Shown here: positions 37,135 to 47,230 of the stretch, piece after piece | Layout of the letters: each line of letters starts with the position of its first letter | How positions within the stretch are numbered: the first letter of the stretch is position 1 | DNA from: Bog-532 sp963732345 | GTDB taxonomy: Bacteria > Actinomycetota > Actinomycetes > Streptosporangiales > Streptosporangiaceae | Reading direction: 5' to 3' | NCBI GenBank assembly: GCA_963732345.1 | Contig: CAVSZI010000015.1 | Location: 1 to 64,000 of the forward strand | Length of the DNA stretch: 64,000 bases | Notes under the pieces: model-generated | Database searches by the model: none | Told to the model about the DNA's origin: nothing | Seen by the model: only the letters and a program-made list of their open reading frames with translations | Made by a program: the position numbers and the translations under genes

Positions 37135-37994
37135 ACGCCGCACCCGCTACCCAGGGCCAGCGTGCCAAGTCAGGGTTATCGGTGGCGACAGCTTGCTGCA
37201 CCCGAGGACCGGGATGAATCCGGTCGGCACTTCGGCGATACTGAGCCCCAACACGCAACACCGCGCCTGGGCCTCTCCTGCGACGTATCTGCCCGATCGC
37301 CAAGCAGAAACGCAGCACACGATCACCGGTTCCCTCGTCCAAGAGGTGCACAGCGCGCTCATCGACGCCCTCGCAGCGCTGGACGAACGAGGTGAAATCG
37401 GCGCCGATCGTCGGAGAACGGCAGGGCGACCGGCCCGCGCGGCTATTGTCATTCACTATCCTTAATCGGCTTCTCTTGTTCCCTCGGTGCTAGGGGCCCA
37501 GGTAAGTTAACAGCGGCACCGCAGCGCTGTTATCAGCACTGACGGTGAATTCAGCCAGCGGCGAATGCCAGAACGCGATCGGTCGGCACGCATGGCCAAG
37601 CTGCAGCGACTGGGAGGCGGGCGACGTCCTCGCGGGCCACCTGGATGAGGTACTCACCTTGCTTACGGTAGTTTGTTGACTACGGCGTAGATTAGCGGTA
37701 TGCCGGGTTAATCGCGTGAGTTGCTCAGGAGTGTGTGGTTAACCCTCCATTGCATGACAAGTTGATTCGTGAACAGCTTGAACTGAACCCATTTGAGTGG
37801 TTCGACCGTAATCGGACGCCAATCAGTGGGCAAGTCATAAATTGCAGGACCAGAGAGCGGGTGACCACGGCTGGTTCATTCAGGCCGCTGCTGTAAGGCC
37901 GGGTCGCGGCATGACGTGACGCTTCGGTTGTACGGTTTCGAGTCCTAACCAAGGACGAGAGCGAGTGCCGCGCGTCAGGGCCACAGGAGGATAG
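37135..37994. other. Region between the helicase gene and the giant repeat gene
   Basis: About 860 bases. A plus frame from ATG 37214 to 37465 (83 aa, segments GSLVQEVHSALIDALAALDERGEIG) is protein-like in codon use but has no ribosome site or known family; it may be a gene fragment. The part from 37500 to 37960 is AT-richer and without genes. The ribosome site AGGAGG (37983-37988) belongs to the next gene. Confidence 0.35.
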
Positions 37995-40900
37995 ATGACC
38001 ACGTTCGGAGGCGGCCGGGAAGCTGCGGCGACGCTGCGGGCACGCGTCCTGGAGTTCCTCGGGGCAGAGCGAGAGTGGACCGAGGGTGACCACGATTCTG
38101 AGGTCATCTGCTGGACATCCGGTACGGTGACCACATTCTTCTACGTCGAGGCGGGGACGGACGACACGCCTGACCTCGGGGTGCTCCGGGTCGTGACGCC
38201 AGTCGCCACGGTCGGGGACAAGGATGCGGCCCTCGGGTCCTGCAACGAGCTCAATCTCTACGCGACGACGAACCGGTGGACAATCGCGCCCGGGCACTAC
38301 AACGGCGACGACACCGAGATCCTGCAGGTCAGCTGCTCGTTCGTCGTGGGCCCGCACAACCAGGAGACGCTAACAGGCTTCGTGCTCTGGTGTATCCGCG
38401 AGCAGATCGCCACAGCGACGGCCAAGATGACGAGCGACATCGCGGACTCGGTCGCGGCCAAGCCGTGCCTGTTCTTCGACCATGAGGGCGGACCTTACCG
38501 GAAAGCCGAGGATTGGCACGAGGTCGTCTACCACTACGACCGTGTCGTCACGCCCAACAAGGACCTGCCTGGTGAGCCCCTGGCCAGCGAGCTGAAACTG
38601 GCACTGCAAGCGATCCTGCGGGAGATGCGCGACGGCAGGGAAACTGCGTGGCACAGCGAGGACGAAGACACCTCAAGTCCCTATTTCGACTGTGAACTGC
38701 CGTTCTTCTGGCCTGGGCATCCGCCGGTGCGGGCCGAGGCTGGGCCGCCGACGGCCCGCGTACAGACGCTGCCCGGCTTTCATCCGCATATAGGGAACGG
38801 GCTGCTGATCGCCATGACCGCCCCGGCGCTCCTGCCCACGGAACGCCCGCTGGGCGTCGTCAACGCGCTGAACCTCCTCGACAGCGAGGTTCCCGGCGTG
38901 ACACACAGCGTCGGCGCCTGGTTCGCGAAGGGGCACGAGCCGACGTACGTCGTCTATCTTCCCGCGGTCCTCGCCGACGGCGGACAGGGCGTTGACCTGC
39001 CCGCCGTCATGCGTGAGATCCTGCTTACCCTGGTCCGCCAGGCCCTACTGGCCCGCCGCATCCTCCTGCCGGCCGATGTGCTCAGGCTCTCGCCGGAAGA
39101 CGGAAGTAACGCGGTCGGCCTCGGCGCGTCCTGGGTGCCGCACGGCCTGGCCTGGGGCGAGACGGGAGAGGGAAGGAACCCAGCCTGGCAGCTCGACCGC
39201 ATCTACGAGATGTGTGTCGGGCCGGACACCCAGTGGGCCGACCCGGCAACGGAAGGTTTCACCTGGTGGCCCTACAAGCAGGCCCAGGAAATCACCGCGG
39301 TCCCCTATGAGAAGAGCAGCGGGAGCGTAGCCATCCGGGTAGCCACCGAGGTCCGCAAAGACGTCCCCGCGACGCCCGAGTCGCTGAGGACGATCGCAAA
39401 GCTCAACGCCAGGCTCTCCGAATCAGCCCTGGTGCTCCGCGACGACGGCGCCCTTGTCCTTGCCTGCCAGGTGCTCACGATCGACGGGCTGGCGCACGGG
39501 ACGCCAGAGTGGGTCCAGGCGCTGGCCGTCGGGCAGTTCGTCACCGCACGCGAGCTGAGCACAAAGCTCGCCGGGCTCGGGACGGACGCCGCCTCGGCCC
39601 ACCCGTTCTCCGGCCCGCGGCCGGAACCTGACGAGCTTTTCGGCCTCCATGAGCAGTACATGCGCGACGCCGCCTTCTCCAGCCCCGGCCATGCGGCGGA
39701 ATCCAGCCCGCAAGTGCCGCTGATCGCGGCCGCCGGACAGTACGCCCTGCCGCACCACATATCGGCGCGGGACGACGGCGGCCTCGACTTCACCTGGCAC
39801 CCGTCACACACCCGCTGGGCCGTGCCCGTCGACCCAGCCATCCGGGTGGAGGCCCGGCCCGGCGACGACGGTTCGGCACCCGCCTGGATCGTCCGCAGCC
39901 ACGTGCCGGTCACCGGGGATGAGGCAGCCAGAGCCCGCTGGTGCAACGACCGGAACACCGAACTGCTGGTCGCCCCGGAGGCACTTGGCATCACGGTAAT
40001 GGGCGGCTGGGGGCTCACCAACGCCGGCGCGTGCTGCCTGACCACCGGGGAGACACGACGGCTAGTTCGGGATAACAAGGAAGAGTCGGCGCGGTTCCTC
40101 GGATACCTGCTGCGGGATGACCAGAGCGCTGTCCTGGCCGCGCTGCGCGCTGAGCCGGGCACCGTGCGCGACGACCCGCTGACGCCTGAGGAACTGGCGG
40201 TGGGGCTGGACTCGGTGCACGCGGCCTTCGGCCAGCTTCTCGGGATTGAGCCAGGCTGCCAGTGGTCGGCCGAAGCGGATGAGGCGGGGGTTCTCGTAAC
40301 GCTCGGGGGCCCCGGCGACGGCAAGCCAGATGGCGGGGCGCTCGCGGAGGTGGGCCGCGAGGGCTTCGAGACCGCCATGGACGTCCCCGCCGCCTACAAC
40401 CGCCCGCAGCTTGCCCTCGTGTACGCGGCGCTGCTGATCCATTCCCCGAACGCCCCCGGCTGGCTCTCCATCACCCCCCTCTTCCCGGATCCGCAGGTTG
40501 GCCTCGCGCTGGAGTACCTGGAGAAAGAGGGTGTCATCTGGCGGGAAGGTGAGGACTGCTGGGTCTTCGACGCCAGGCATACGCGGGCACGGCTCGAGGT
40601 CGAGCGGGTGGAGACGACCCGGTTCCCCGGTGTGCGATCGATGCAGGTCGCAGGTGTCCCGGAGGACCCCGACGTGGACCGATTCGAGGTGATCATCCCG
40701 CCCGCCCAGTTCGCTTGGGTAGGCGAGAACGCCGCGGTGGAAGTGCTGGCCTGGGTCGGCCGGCGCATCGTCAGCCAGATCCGGCACGCGGCCACCTCAG
40801 CCGAACGGGCCCAGGCGCAGCGGGTGACGGAGCGGCCTTGCCTGTTCGGCAGCGGCCGATTCGCCGCAGCGGCGCTGCGCGGCCGTCTTCTGGAACTCCT

Positions 40901-43763
40901 CGGTGCGGAGCCGGAGTGGACCATGAATGACCACGACTCGCCGGTCATGGCGTGGAAGTCCGGGCCCGCGACGACAGTCTTCCACGTGACAGAGGGCGCG
41001 GCCGGCACGCCGGATCTCGGGGTGCTGCGGGTTTTCACGCCCGTCGCCTGGGTGGGGAACGGCAACGCTGCCCGGGCCTTGTGCCTCGACCTCAACGCGA
41101 ACGCGACCACGGTCCGCTGGTCGGTGGCGCGTGAGCGCGACGACTCGGTGGAGTACGACGAGCAGCTGCAGGTCAGCTGTGCCCTCGTGGTCGGGCCGCA
41201 TAACCAGGCCGAGCTTGAGAGCTTCGCCCTGTGGTGCGTCCGCGAGCAGATCGCCGTCGCGACAGCCCACATACGTGACGGCTTGGTCGCCGAAGCGGTG
41301 TCGGGCGTCTACAGCCTCTACACCGGATTCCCGGCCGGCGACGAACGCGCCGACTGGCACGAGGCTGTCTCCTTCTACAACCGCGTCGTCCTGCCCGGCG
41401 CGGACCGGCCCAGTTCCGGGCTGGCGGACGAGTTGCAGGCGGCATTCCGGGCACTGCTGGAAAAGATGTTCGAGGAGGGGACCAGCGCGTGGTTCGCAGC
41501 GGAGGACGACCCGCCGCTGACCTGCGAGATGCCGTTCAGCTGGCAGCAGTACCCGTACGAGGTGATCACGCAGGTCCTCGAAAAAGTGCCGACGGCTCTC
41601 GTACAGACGGCCCTCGACGACCATCCCGACCTTGGGAACGGGCTGCGGATCTCCGTGTGGGTCCCGCGCGACCCGGTGGGAAACGCGGCGCGGGCCATCA
41701 ACGCGCTGAACCGGCTCGACACAGAAGTCCCCGGCGCGACACACAGCATCGGCGGGTGGACGATGACGGAGAAGGCGCCGGCATGCGTCATCTACCTGCC
41801 GGCCGCGTTCGCGGGCGCGGTCGCGAACCTGCCGCTGGTCATGCGGGAGATCCTGCTCACGCTGGCGCGGCAGGCGCTGCTCGGGCGGCGCGTGCTGCTG
41901 CCATCGGACGAGCGTTCGCCGGAGGACTACGGCGCGGGCCTCGGCCTAGCGGTCGGCACGGACCGAGCCGCGACGTTCGTCCGCGGCCCGCACGGCCTGG
42001 CCTGGGGCGAGACTGGTGAAGGGCGCAACCCGGCCGCGCGGGTGCTGGACCAGATCTACCGCAAATGCGTATTTACGGACTCGGACTGGGCAGATACGCG
42101 GCCCGATGGGTTCACCTGGTGGCCCTACCAGCAGGCACAGGACATCACCGCGACCCTGCGCAGCGCGGACGACGTCCAGCAGGGCGTGACCATCCGGATA
42201 GCAACCGAGGTCCGCCGCAGCGTGCCAGTGACGGATGAGTCGCTGCTGGCGGTCGCGACGCTCAACGCCGAGCTCACCCAGTCAGCGCTGGTCCTGCGCG
42301 ACGACGGGCGCCTTGACCTGGCATGCCGCCTGTACGTCCACGAGGGGATCGATCACTGGGCGAACAAGTGGGCGCAGATGCTGGCCGCTGAGCAGTTCAT
42401 CGCGGCGCGGGAGCTTTCGGAGCGGCTTGACGCGATGGGCCTCGGGGAGGCGGCGATCTCGGGGCATCCGTTCTCTGGGCTACGGCCCGAGCCGGATAAG
42501 CTGTTCGGCATCCGCGAGAGCTTCCTGATCGCGGCAGCCACGAGTGTGGAGGCCGGCCTCAGCCCGATCGTGCCGCTGCTGGCGATCGGCAGGCCGTATG
42601 CACTGCCGCACCACGTCTCCGCAGCGGACGAGACCGGCGGTCTGGACTTCACCTGGCACCCGTCACAGACGCACGCGGACGTGCCCGTGGATCCGGCCAT
42701 CCGGGTCTCGGTGCGGCGAGGCGACTGCGGGTCCGGGCCGGGCTGGATGATCCGCAGCTACGTGCCGGTGTCCGGCGACCCGGCAGCCAAGGCCCGGTGG
42801 TGCAACGACCGCAATGCTGGCCAGCTCGGTGACGACGACGACGGCAGCGGCGACGATATGACCGTGGTGGGCGGCTGGGGGCTCACCTCGGATGGGGAGT
42901 GCTGCCTGACGACGTGGATGTCGCCGTTCTTCGTCTCGGATGAGGTGGAACTCGCGTCGGGGCTGGTAGGGAACCTGCTCAACTACCACGAGGGTACGGT
43001 CATGACGGCGCTCCGCGACGAGCCCGGCGCGGTGACCGGGGCGCCGCTGACGCCGGAGGAACTGGCGCGTGGGCTGGAGTCGGTGCTCACGACCTTTGGC
43101 GACGAGCTGGAGTATCCGGCGGATTACCAGTGGTCCGTCGAGGCAGGTGCGGCGGACGTGGTTGTGTCCCTAACCGGGACCAGCACGGACGACGCGCCGC
43201 TCGCGGAGGCTGACGAATCGGCGTTCCGCACCGTCCTGCGGATCCCGCTCGTCCGCAACCGAGCGGAACTCGGCCTGCTTTACGCGGCTTTCCTCGGCCA
43301 GTCGGTGACCCGCATCCCGGCCTCCGGCTCGTACGACCTGATTCCCGGCGAGCGGCACGACTGGGACTTCACCTGGCAGCAGGTTGACGATGGGCTCGGG
43401 CGTCTCGTAGATGAGGGCCTCATCCAGTGGAACAAGGACGAGGGGGCGTTTCTCTTCGACGCTGGCCCGCGACTGGCCCGCCTGCGGGCCGAGCGCCTCG
43501 AGACGAGCCGCCCCTATCACGCCTCGGCGATCCGCTTCAGCGCTGTCATCCCGGATCTCGGCATCGATGCTCTCCGGACCGAGAAGTCGCGGGATACCAA
43601 CGTAGTCGGCACGTGGCGTCATAGCCCGGCCGGTCTCTCTTATGAGGTGACGATCCCGCCCGCAGGCGTGGTCTGGAGCAGCGACCTCGCGGCCAAGGAG
43701 ATGTTCACCTGGGTGGGCCGCCACATCGTCAGGCATGTCCAGAAAGTCTTCTTGGGAAGATGA
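37995..43763 (+). CDS. Giant protein made of two tandem ~950-aa copies with YbjN-like modules
   Basis: 1922 aa, AGGAGG at ideal distance before the ATG. Residues ~3-930 and ~950-1915 are copies of one another: GGGREAAATLRARVLEFLGA versus GSGRFAAAALRGRLLELLGA; LQVSCSFVVGPHNQ versus LQVSCALVVGPHNQ; HGLAWGETGEGRNPA in both; GGLDFTWHPSHT versus GGLDFTWHPSQT; WVGRRIVSQI versus WVGRHIVRHV. DNA identity of the copies is only moderate, so the duplication is old. Within each unit several ~120-residue segments (N-x-L-N ... W-x-L ... LQVSCxxVVGPHN ... ALWCIREQI) resemble the YbjN/T3SS-chaperone fold. No signal peptide, membrane segment or enzyme motif. Function unknown; it may be a large peptide-binding scaffold. 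Confidence 0.85.
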   Translation: MTTFGGGREAAATLRARVLEFLGAEREWTEGDHDSEVICWTSGTVTTFFYVEAGTDDTPDLGVLRVVTPVATVGDKDAALGSCNELNLYATTNRWTIAPGHYNGDDTEILQVSCSFVVGPHNQETLTGFVLWCIREQIATATAKMTSDIADSVAAKPCLFFDHEGGPYRKAEDWHEVVYHYDRVVTPNKDLPGEPLASELKLALQAILREMRDGRETAWHSEDEDTSSPYFDCELPFFWPGHPPVRAEAGPPTARVQTLPGFHPHIGNGLLIAMTAPALLPTERPLGVVNALNLLDSEVPGVTHSVGAWFAKGHEPTYVVYLPAVLADGGQGVDLPAVMREILLTLVRQALLARRILLPADVLRLSPEDGSNAVGLGASWVPHGLAWGETGEGRNPAWQLDRIYEMCVGPDTQWADPATEGFTWWPYKQAQEITAVPYEKSSGSVAIRVATEVRKDVPATPESLRTIAKLNARLSESALVLRDDGALVLACQVLTIDGLAHGTPEWVQALAVGQFVTARELSTKLAGLGTDAASAHPFSGPRPEPDELFGLHEQYMRDAAFSSPGHAAESSPQVPLIAAAGQYALPHHISARDDGGLDFTWHPSHTRWAVPVDPAIRVEARPGDDGSAPAWIVRSHVPVTGDEAARARWCNDRNTELLVAPEALGITVMGGWGLTNAGACCLTTGETRRLVRDNKEESARFLGYLLRDDQSAVLAALRAEPGTVRDDPLTPEELAVGLDSVHAAFGQLLGIEPGCQWSAEADEAGVLVTLGGPGDGKPDGGALAEVGREGFETAMDVPAAYNRPQLALVYAALLIHSPNAPGWLSITPLFPDPQVGLALEYLEKEGVIWREGEDCWVFDARHTRARLEVERVETTRFPGVRSMQVAGVPEDPDVDRFEVIIPPAQFAWVGENAAVEVLAWVGRRIVSQIRHAATSAERAQAQRVTERPCLFGSGRFAAAALRGRLLELLGAEPEWTMNDHDSPVMAWKSGPATTVFHVTEGAAGTPDLGVLRVFTPVAWVGNGNAARALCLDLNANATTVRWSVARERDDSVEYDEQLQVSCALVVGPHNQAELESFALWCVREQIAVATAHIRDGLVAEAVSGVYSLYTGFPAGDERADWHEAVSFYNRVVLPGADRPSSGLADELQAAFRALLEKMFEEGTSAWFAAEDDPPLTCEMPFSWQQYPYEVITQVLEKVPTALVQTALDDHPDLGNGLRISVWVPRDPVGNAARAINALNRLDTEVPGATHSIGGWTMTEKAPACVIYLPAAFAGAVANLPLVMREILLTLARQALLGRRVLLPSDERSPEDYGAGLGLAVGTDRAATFVRGPHGLAWGETGEGRNPAARVLDQIYRKCVFTDSDWADTRPDGFTWWPYQQAQDITATLRSADDVQQGVTIRIATEVRRSVPVTDESLLAVATLNAELTQSALVLRDDGRLDLACRLYVHEGIDHWANKWAQMLAAEQFIAARELSERLDAMGLGEAAISGHPFSGLRPEPDKLFGIRESFLIAAATSVEAGLSPIVPLLAIGRPYALPHHVSAADETGGLDFTWHPSQTHADVPVDPAIRVSVRRGDCGSGPGWMIRSYVPVSGDPAAKARWCNDRNAGQLGDDDDGSGDDMTVVGGWGLTSDGECCLTTWMSPFFVSDEVELASGLVGNLLNYHEGTVMTALRDEPGAVTGAPLTPEELARGLESVLTTFGDELEYPADYQWSVEAGAADVVVSLTGTSTDDAPLAEADESAFRTVLRIPLVRNRAELGLLYAAFLGQSVTRIPASGSYDLIPGERHDWDFTWQQVDDGLGRLVDEGLIQWNKDEGAFLFDAGPRLARLRAERLETSRPYHASAIRFSAVIPDLGIDALRTEKSRDTNVVGTWRHSPAGLSYEVTIPPAGVVWSSDLAAKEMFTWVGRHIVRHVQKVFLGR

Positions 43764-43903
43764 GTTTGTTCGCGAGCGGCCAACTGACAGTGCTGAGGCC
43801 CTGGACATAGATGAATGAGACCCAAACTGAGATCGTGATCATGGTCTCCACCAGCGGCGCGGCCACTCTGACGCGGAGCACGGTTCACTGTCACCATGAA
43901 GGA

Positions 43904-44142
43904 GTGGGCATCGACCGGGCGAACTCAGACCCGTCTGCCGAGCGGTCGACGACCTCAGACGTTGCTGCCTACCTGGGCCTGCGGGTCTCGACAGTCAGCT
44001 CCGACCGGATGCGGGGACAGATGCCCGAGCCGGACATGACGCTAGGTCGCACCCACGCGTGGCGCCCGTCAAAGATCATTGAGTGGCATCAGCAACGACC
44101 GCGGCCAGGAGTCGGAGGTTGGCCTGTCGCCGACAGTACCCT
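43904..44142 (+). pseudogene. Excisionase/AlpA-like HTH regulator, 3' end lost
   Basis: From GTG 43904 the frame gives TTSDVAAYLGLRVSTVSSDRMR, a DNA-binding helix pair, then PEPDMTLGRTHAWRPSKIIEWHQQRPRPGVGGWPV. This matches a well-known small actinobacterial HTH protein that ends just after GVGG(R)P. Here no stop follows; the frame runs on to 44662 through sequence that is coding in another frame. The gene seems fused to the next remnant by a deletion. Confidence 0.5.
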
Positions 44143-44604
44143 CTTGGCCGGCCAGAAGGCCGATCGGGTCGAGCTGCCCAGGCCAAGCGGCAGACCGCCA
44201 TCACCCGCGCCGACACCGCGATCCGCAAGTTCAGTCGCCCGGGCTGCCGGGTCAGCCTCGACTTCCTCTACGGCAACGACGCCCTGCGGCGGCGGATCAA
44301 GAAACTACGCGCCCAGCAAACCGGCCGCCCGGCCAGGGAACCTGCGGCCGCGACCGCGGACCACGACGACATCGTGCACATCCTCACTATCAAGCTCCGC
44401 CAGGAACGAGACGCGCGGCGGACCGCGGTCAGCGAACGCGAGCAGCAACTCGCCGTCGCGCACGGCGAACCGCTCCGGTTCCGCCGGCTCCTGCAGCGGC
44501 ACGGCGCCGATGGCAGTCGGCCGCCACGGCCGGATGAAATCGATATACCAGCCGTCGCAGCGGCCCTCAGCATCGAAGAACTGGCTAACACTTACAGCAA
44601 TTGA
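44083..44604 (+). pseudogene. DUF6262 (Tn554 TnpC-like) remnant
   Basis: The useful part starts near 44180: AAQAKRQTAITRADTAIRKF, then RVSLDFLYGNDALRRRIKKLRAQQ, a basic HTH-like block, followed by a long helical HILTIKLRQERDARRTAVSEREQQLA that should form a coiled coil. This is the order in DUF6262 proteins, the third gene of Tn554-like transposons. Compared with the family about ten residues before VSLDFLY appear deleted, and no proper start remains. The tnpA/tnpB recombinases are absent, so only an element end is left. Confidence 0.5.
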
Positions 44605-44627
44605 AACTTACTTACTGCTCCCTTTCT

Positions 44628-45305
44628 TTACATTTTACTCCCGGTACCACCGCCTTGTATAAAAAAAATCATGTCGATGACTTTGGCGCGCGTGTATGTC
44701 AGGGTCGTCGGTTTCCCGGTCTGGAAGTCCAGGGTGCGGATGCGATGCGCTTCGATCACCTCGGCATGCTCTTGGTAGAACTGGCCTAGCTGGAGCAGTG
44801 ACCGTTCGCCGAGCTTTCCTATTCCTCCCTCGCTCCTACGGCCTCGCCTGAAGAAGTCATCATAGGCTGGGACGTTTCCGAACACCCCGAGCATGATCTT
44901 CGTCGCCAGGGTGGAAGTTGGGTATCGCCGGGGCCTGGCGGGATCGCGCATCGCTTTGCGGATCTGCTGATGCTGTTCGATCAACTGCCAGCACGGACCC
45001 TGGGAGTAGCAATGAGCGTCGATCTCCCAGAGATTCGTTGGTGTATGGGCGATCAGCTCGATGACAGGTTCGAACTGTTTCGCGCTCCTGCCAAGTGCCA
45101 CGGTCGAGCCGCGGAACATGCCCCAGCTAGCCAAGAACATTCCGAGATGGAGGCAAGAGAGCTGCATGTTCTTCTCGGCTGCGATTTCCGCCACTCTATC
45201 CGAGCGGAAAGACTGAAAGTAGTTGAAGCAGTAGTCGAATGACGTGTAACGGCGATCAGGCTTTCGATCGCTGAGGAACTTGCTTAGGTTGGCCTCGATG
45301 TCCAT
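44628..45305 (-). CDS. Conserved hypothetical protein
   Basis: 225 aa. Not assigned to a family. Sequence is strongly protein-like and lower in GC than its neighbours: YTSFDYCFNYFQSFRSDRVAEIA, MQLSCLHLGMFLASWGMFRGST, a long helix-rich middle (LWEIDAHCYSQGPCWQLIEQHQQIRKAMRD) and TSTLATKIMLGVFGNVPAYDDFF near the C terminus. The final LTYTRAKVIDMIFFIQGGG is hydrophobic. No signal peptide. It lies between two mobile remnants, as cargo genes do. Confidence 0.65.
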   Translation of the reverse strand: MDIEANLSKFLSDRKPDRRYTSFDYCFNYFQSFRSDRVAEIAAEKNMQLSCLHLGMFLASWGMFRGSTVALGRSAKQFEPVIELIAHTPTNLWEIDAHCYSQGPCWQLIEQHQQIRKAMRDPARPRRYPTSTLATKIMLGVFGNVPAYDDFFRRGRRSEGGIGKLGERSLLQLGQFYQEHAEVIEAHRIRTLDFQTGKPTTLTYTRAKVIDMIFFIQGGGTGSKM

Positions 45306-46036
45306 GACGCAGTACCTGCCGCCCTCCTGTCGGGGCCAACGCGATCTGTTCAGGCTCGCGGGAGCCGGACCAGCGCCGCCGCCACGCGCTCAGTTAGATG
45401 GCGACAACGTAACTGGTAGATCGGTATGCGGTCAGGCAAACCAACTGACATCGCGGTTAAACATGCCGAGCCAGCGATATGTGCGGGTCACCGTAAATTT
45501 TCTGGGCCTAAACGGATTTGACTAGTCGTCTCTCCATGTCATCCCTGAAGGAGCGGGGCCGTGTCAATGGGGTTTTGACGGGGGTTCTGGCTGTCGGCGG
45601 GCGTGAGTGACTGGCGTCTCCTGTTTCCCTGATCGCTGCCATGCCCGTGGCGAGCGGCCGGGCAGGTCAAGGACCGGGCGGAGCCCGGCCGCCGGGGCGG
45701 CGCCGGAGGCGTCCTTGAGGTGACCGGACGGGCGCCCGATGATGAGGCGGCGGGAAACGGGAGCCGGGGGCCGTGCCGGGGGGTATTAGGTTATTGAGGT
45801 CCGTCCCATGTCCGGTGTCTTCCGGTGCGGGCAGTGCCGCTGGCTGCAGTCATCCCTTCGCGTGTCCCGGCCGGGGCCGGGGCGCATGGGGCGGTCCGCG
45901 TCAGGGAAGCGGTCAGGCGGGGTCAATCAAGAGGGCGCCCGCACCGCCAGGTGACGGCGGCAGGGCAGACACAGAGGCGACCTCGCGCCTGGCCGCTGGC
46001 CAGGGGAAGCTGTTCATAGCCGTCCGCTGGGCCGGG
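45306..46036. other. Long non-coding stretch downstream of the IS110 transposase
   Basis: About 730 bases. It contains the promoter side of the 44628-45305 gene and the 3' flank of the IS110 transposase. A notable inverted repeat (GGTCAAGGAC ... GTCCTTGAGG) lies at 45660-45727. The 45900-46030 part is GC-rich with no gene. The IS110 end must lie in here but cannot be placed, since this family lacks inverted repeats. Confidence 0.4.
45660..45727. ncRNA. Structured GC-rich hairpin, candidate RNA element
   Basis: Arms CAGGTCAAGGAC (left) and GTCCTTGAGGTGACC (right) enclose a nested GC-rich stem (CGGGCGGAGCCCG and GGGGCGGCGCC). The strand that matters is unknown; on the minus strand it lies 300 bases after the IS110 transposase gene, where IS1111-group elements keep their guide RNA. 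It could equally be the end of another element. Confidence 0.35.
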
Positions 46037-47086
46037 TCACGGGCGCTGCGCCGCCGGGGGTCGCGACAGGCAGCGGATCTGCCCGTCGCGCAGGCCGTAG
46101 AACACCAGGGTCAGGAGCCGGCGGGCGGCGGCGACCTTGGCGATGTTCTTGGCTTCCTTCCCGCGGCGGGCGGTGATGGCGTCTTTGACGGTGCCGATCA
46201 CCGAGTCGCGGGGGATCCGCTGGACGGCCTCGATGACCGCCCAGCGCAGCAGCCGCGAGCCCTGCTTGGTGACGTGCCCGCGGGTGACCTTGGTATCGGA
46301 CTCACGGTGCCGCGGCGTCAGCCCGGCCCACGAGCACAGCTGGGCCGCGGTCTTGAACCGGGTCACATCGCCGATCTCCGCGATGATGACCGCGGCCAGC
46401 ACCGGGCCGATGCCGGGCAGCTGCTGGATCACCTGATAGCCGCGGTGATGCGCCAGCAGGTCCGCGATCACCTCCGACAGCATGGTGATCTCGCCGGTCA
46501 GCTCGCCGGTCAGGTGCCGCAGCGAGGTCACCTTCCCGGCATAGGGCTGCGGCAGGCCCAGCTGATCCAGCCACGCCGATCCGGCGGTCCCGAAGATGTC
46601 GGTGCAGGTCACCGGGACGCCGAGCTTGGCCAGCACGCCGTGCACCTGGTCTTTGCAGCTGGTCCGCAGGTGCACGAGCTTCTGCCGGTAACGCGTCAGC
46701 TCCCGCAGCTCCCGCACCCCGGCCGGGGCGATCCACGCCTCCGGCAGCCGGCCCATCCGCAGCAGGTCCGCAAGATCAGCGGCGTCCCGCTCGTCGTTTT
46801 TGACCCTGCGGTAGGTGAATGCCTTCACCCCGAGCGGGTGCGCCAGGTGCACCTCGGCCCCGGCCCCGGCCAAAGTGTCCGCCGCCCAGTACCACCCGTA
46901 CGTGGCCTCCAGGACCACCTTCGGCGATGTCCCCGCCCGGGCGATCTGCGCCTGTAGCTCCTGCGGGCTGTTGGTGATCCTGGCCATCCCGAGCCGCCGG
47001 CCGTCCTCGGTCATCCGCACCAGCACCGACCGGCGGCGATGCAGATCCATGCCGACAATCTGCCGGCCGTCATACGCTGTCTCCAT
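46037..47086 (-). CDS. IS110-family transposase (DEDD recombinase)
   Basis: 349 aa. N-terminal RuvC-like DEDD domain: IVGMDLHRRRSVLVRM (first Asp), KVVLEATYGWYWAADTLAG (Glu), KNDERDAADLADLLRMG (the two Asp). The C-terminal transposase_20 part has IQQLPGIGPVLAAVIIAEIGD (helix-hairpin-helix) and CSWAGLTPRHRESDTK ... TKQGSRLLRWAVIEA with the catalytic Ser region. Full length and intact. IS110 elements insert without terminal repeats, guided by a bridge RNA. This copy sits against a truncated XRE-regulator gene. Confidence 0.93.
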   Translation of the reverse strand: METAYDGRQIVGMDLHRRRSVLVRMTEDGRRLGMARITNSPQELQAQIARAGTSPKVVLEATYGWYWAADTLAGAGAEVHLAHPLGVKAFTYRRVKNDERDAADLADLLRMGRLPEAWIAPAGVRELRELTRYRQKLVHLRTSCKDQVHGVLAKLGVPVTCTDIFGTAGSAWLDQLGLPQPYAGKVTSLRHLTGELTGEITMLSEVIADLLAHHRGYQVIQQLPGIGPVLAAVIIAEIGDVTRFKTAAQLCSWAGLTPRHRESDTKVTRGHVTKQGSRLLRWAVIEAVQRIPRDSVIGTVKDAITARRGKEAKNIAKVAAARRLLTLVFYGLRDGQIRCLSRPPAAQRP

Positions 47087-47230
47087 TGGGGGCCTCCCTT
47101 GCCTGGTGGAGACGGATACTTGGCAACTTCCAGCATCCGCCAGGGAGCGGGAGGCTCCGCTCCTTCATCGCATCAAGGTTCCGATCTGGCCGCCCGGAAA
47201 GTAATCCTGAGCCTCACGTTTACCCCGTAT
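47087..47230 (-). ncRNA. Candidate IS110 bridge RNA region (5' non-coding end)
   Basis: The stretch between the transposase start and the point where the XRE gene homology resumes (~47230) would be the upstream end of the IS110 element. It holds two consecutive hairpins: CCTGG ... CCAGG (about 47103-47154) and GGAGCGG ... CCGCTCC (about 47145-47163). IS110-group elements encode the bridge RNA here. Neither loops nor target match were verified. Confidence 0.35.

Noticed and set aside
45773..46957. 394-codon plus frame opposite the IS110 transposase
   Set aside because: Low-complexity antisense sequence; the transposase with full DEDD motifs is on the other strand.
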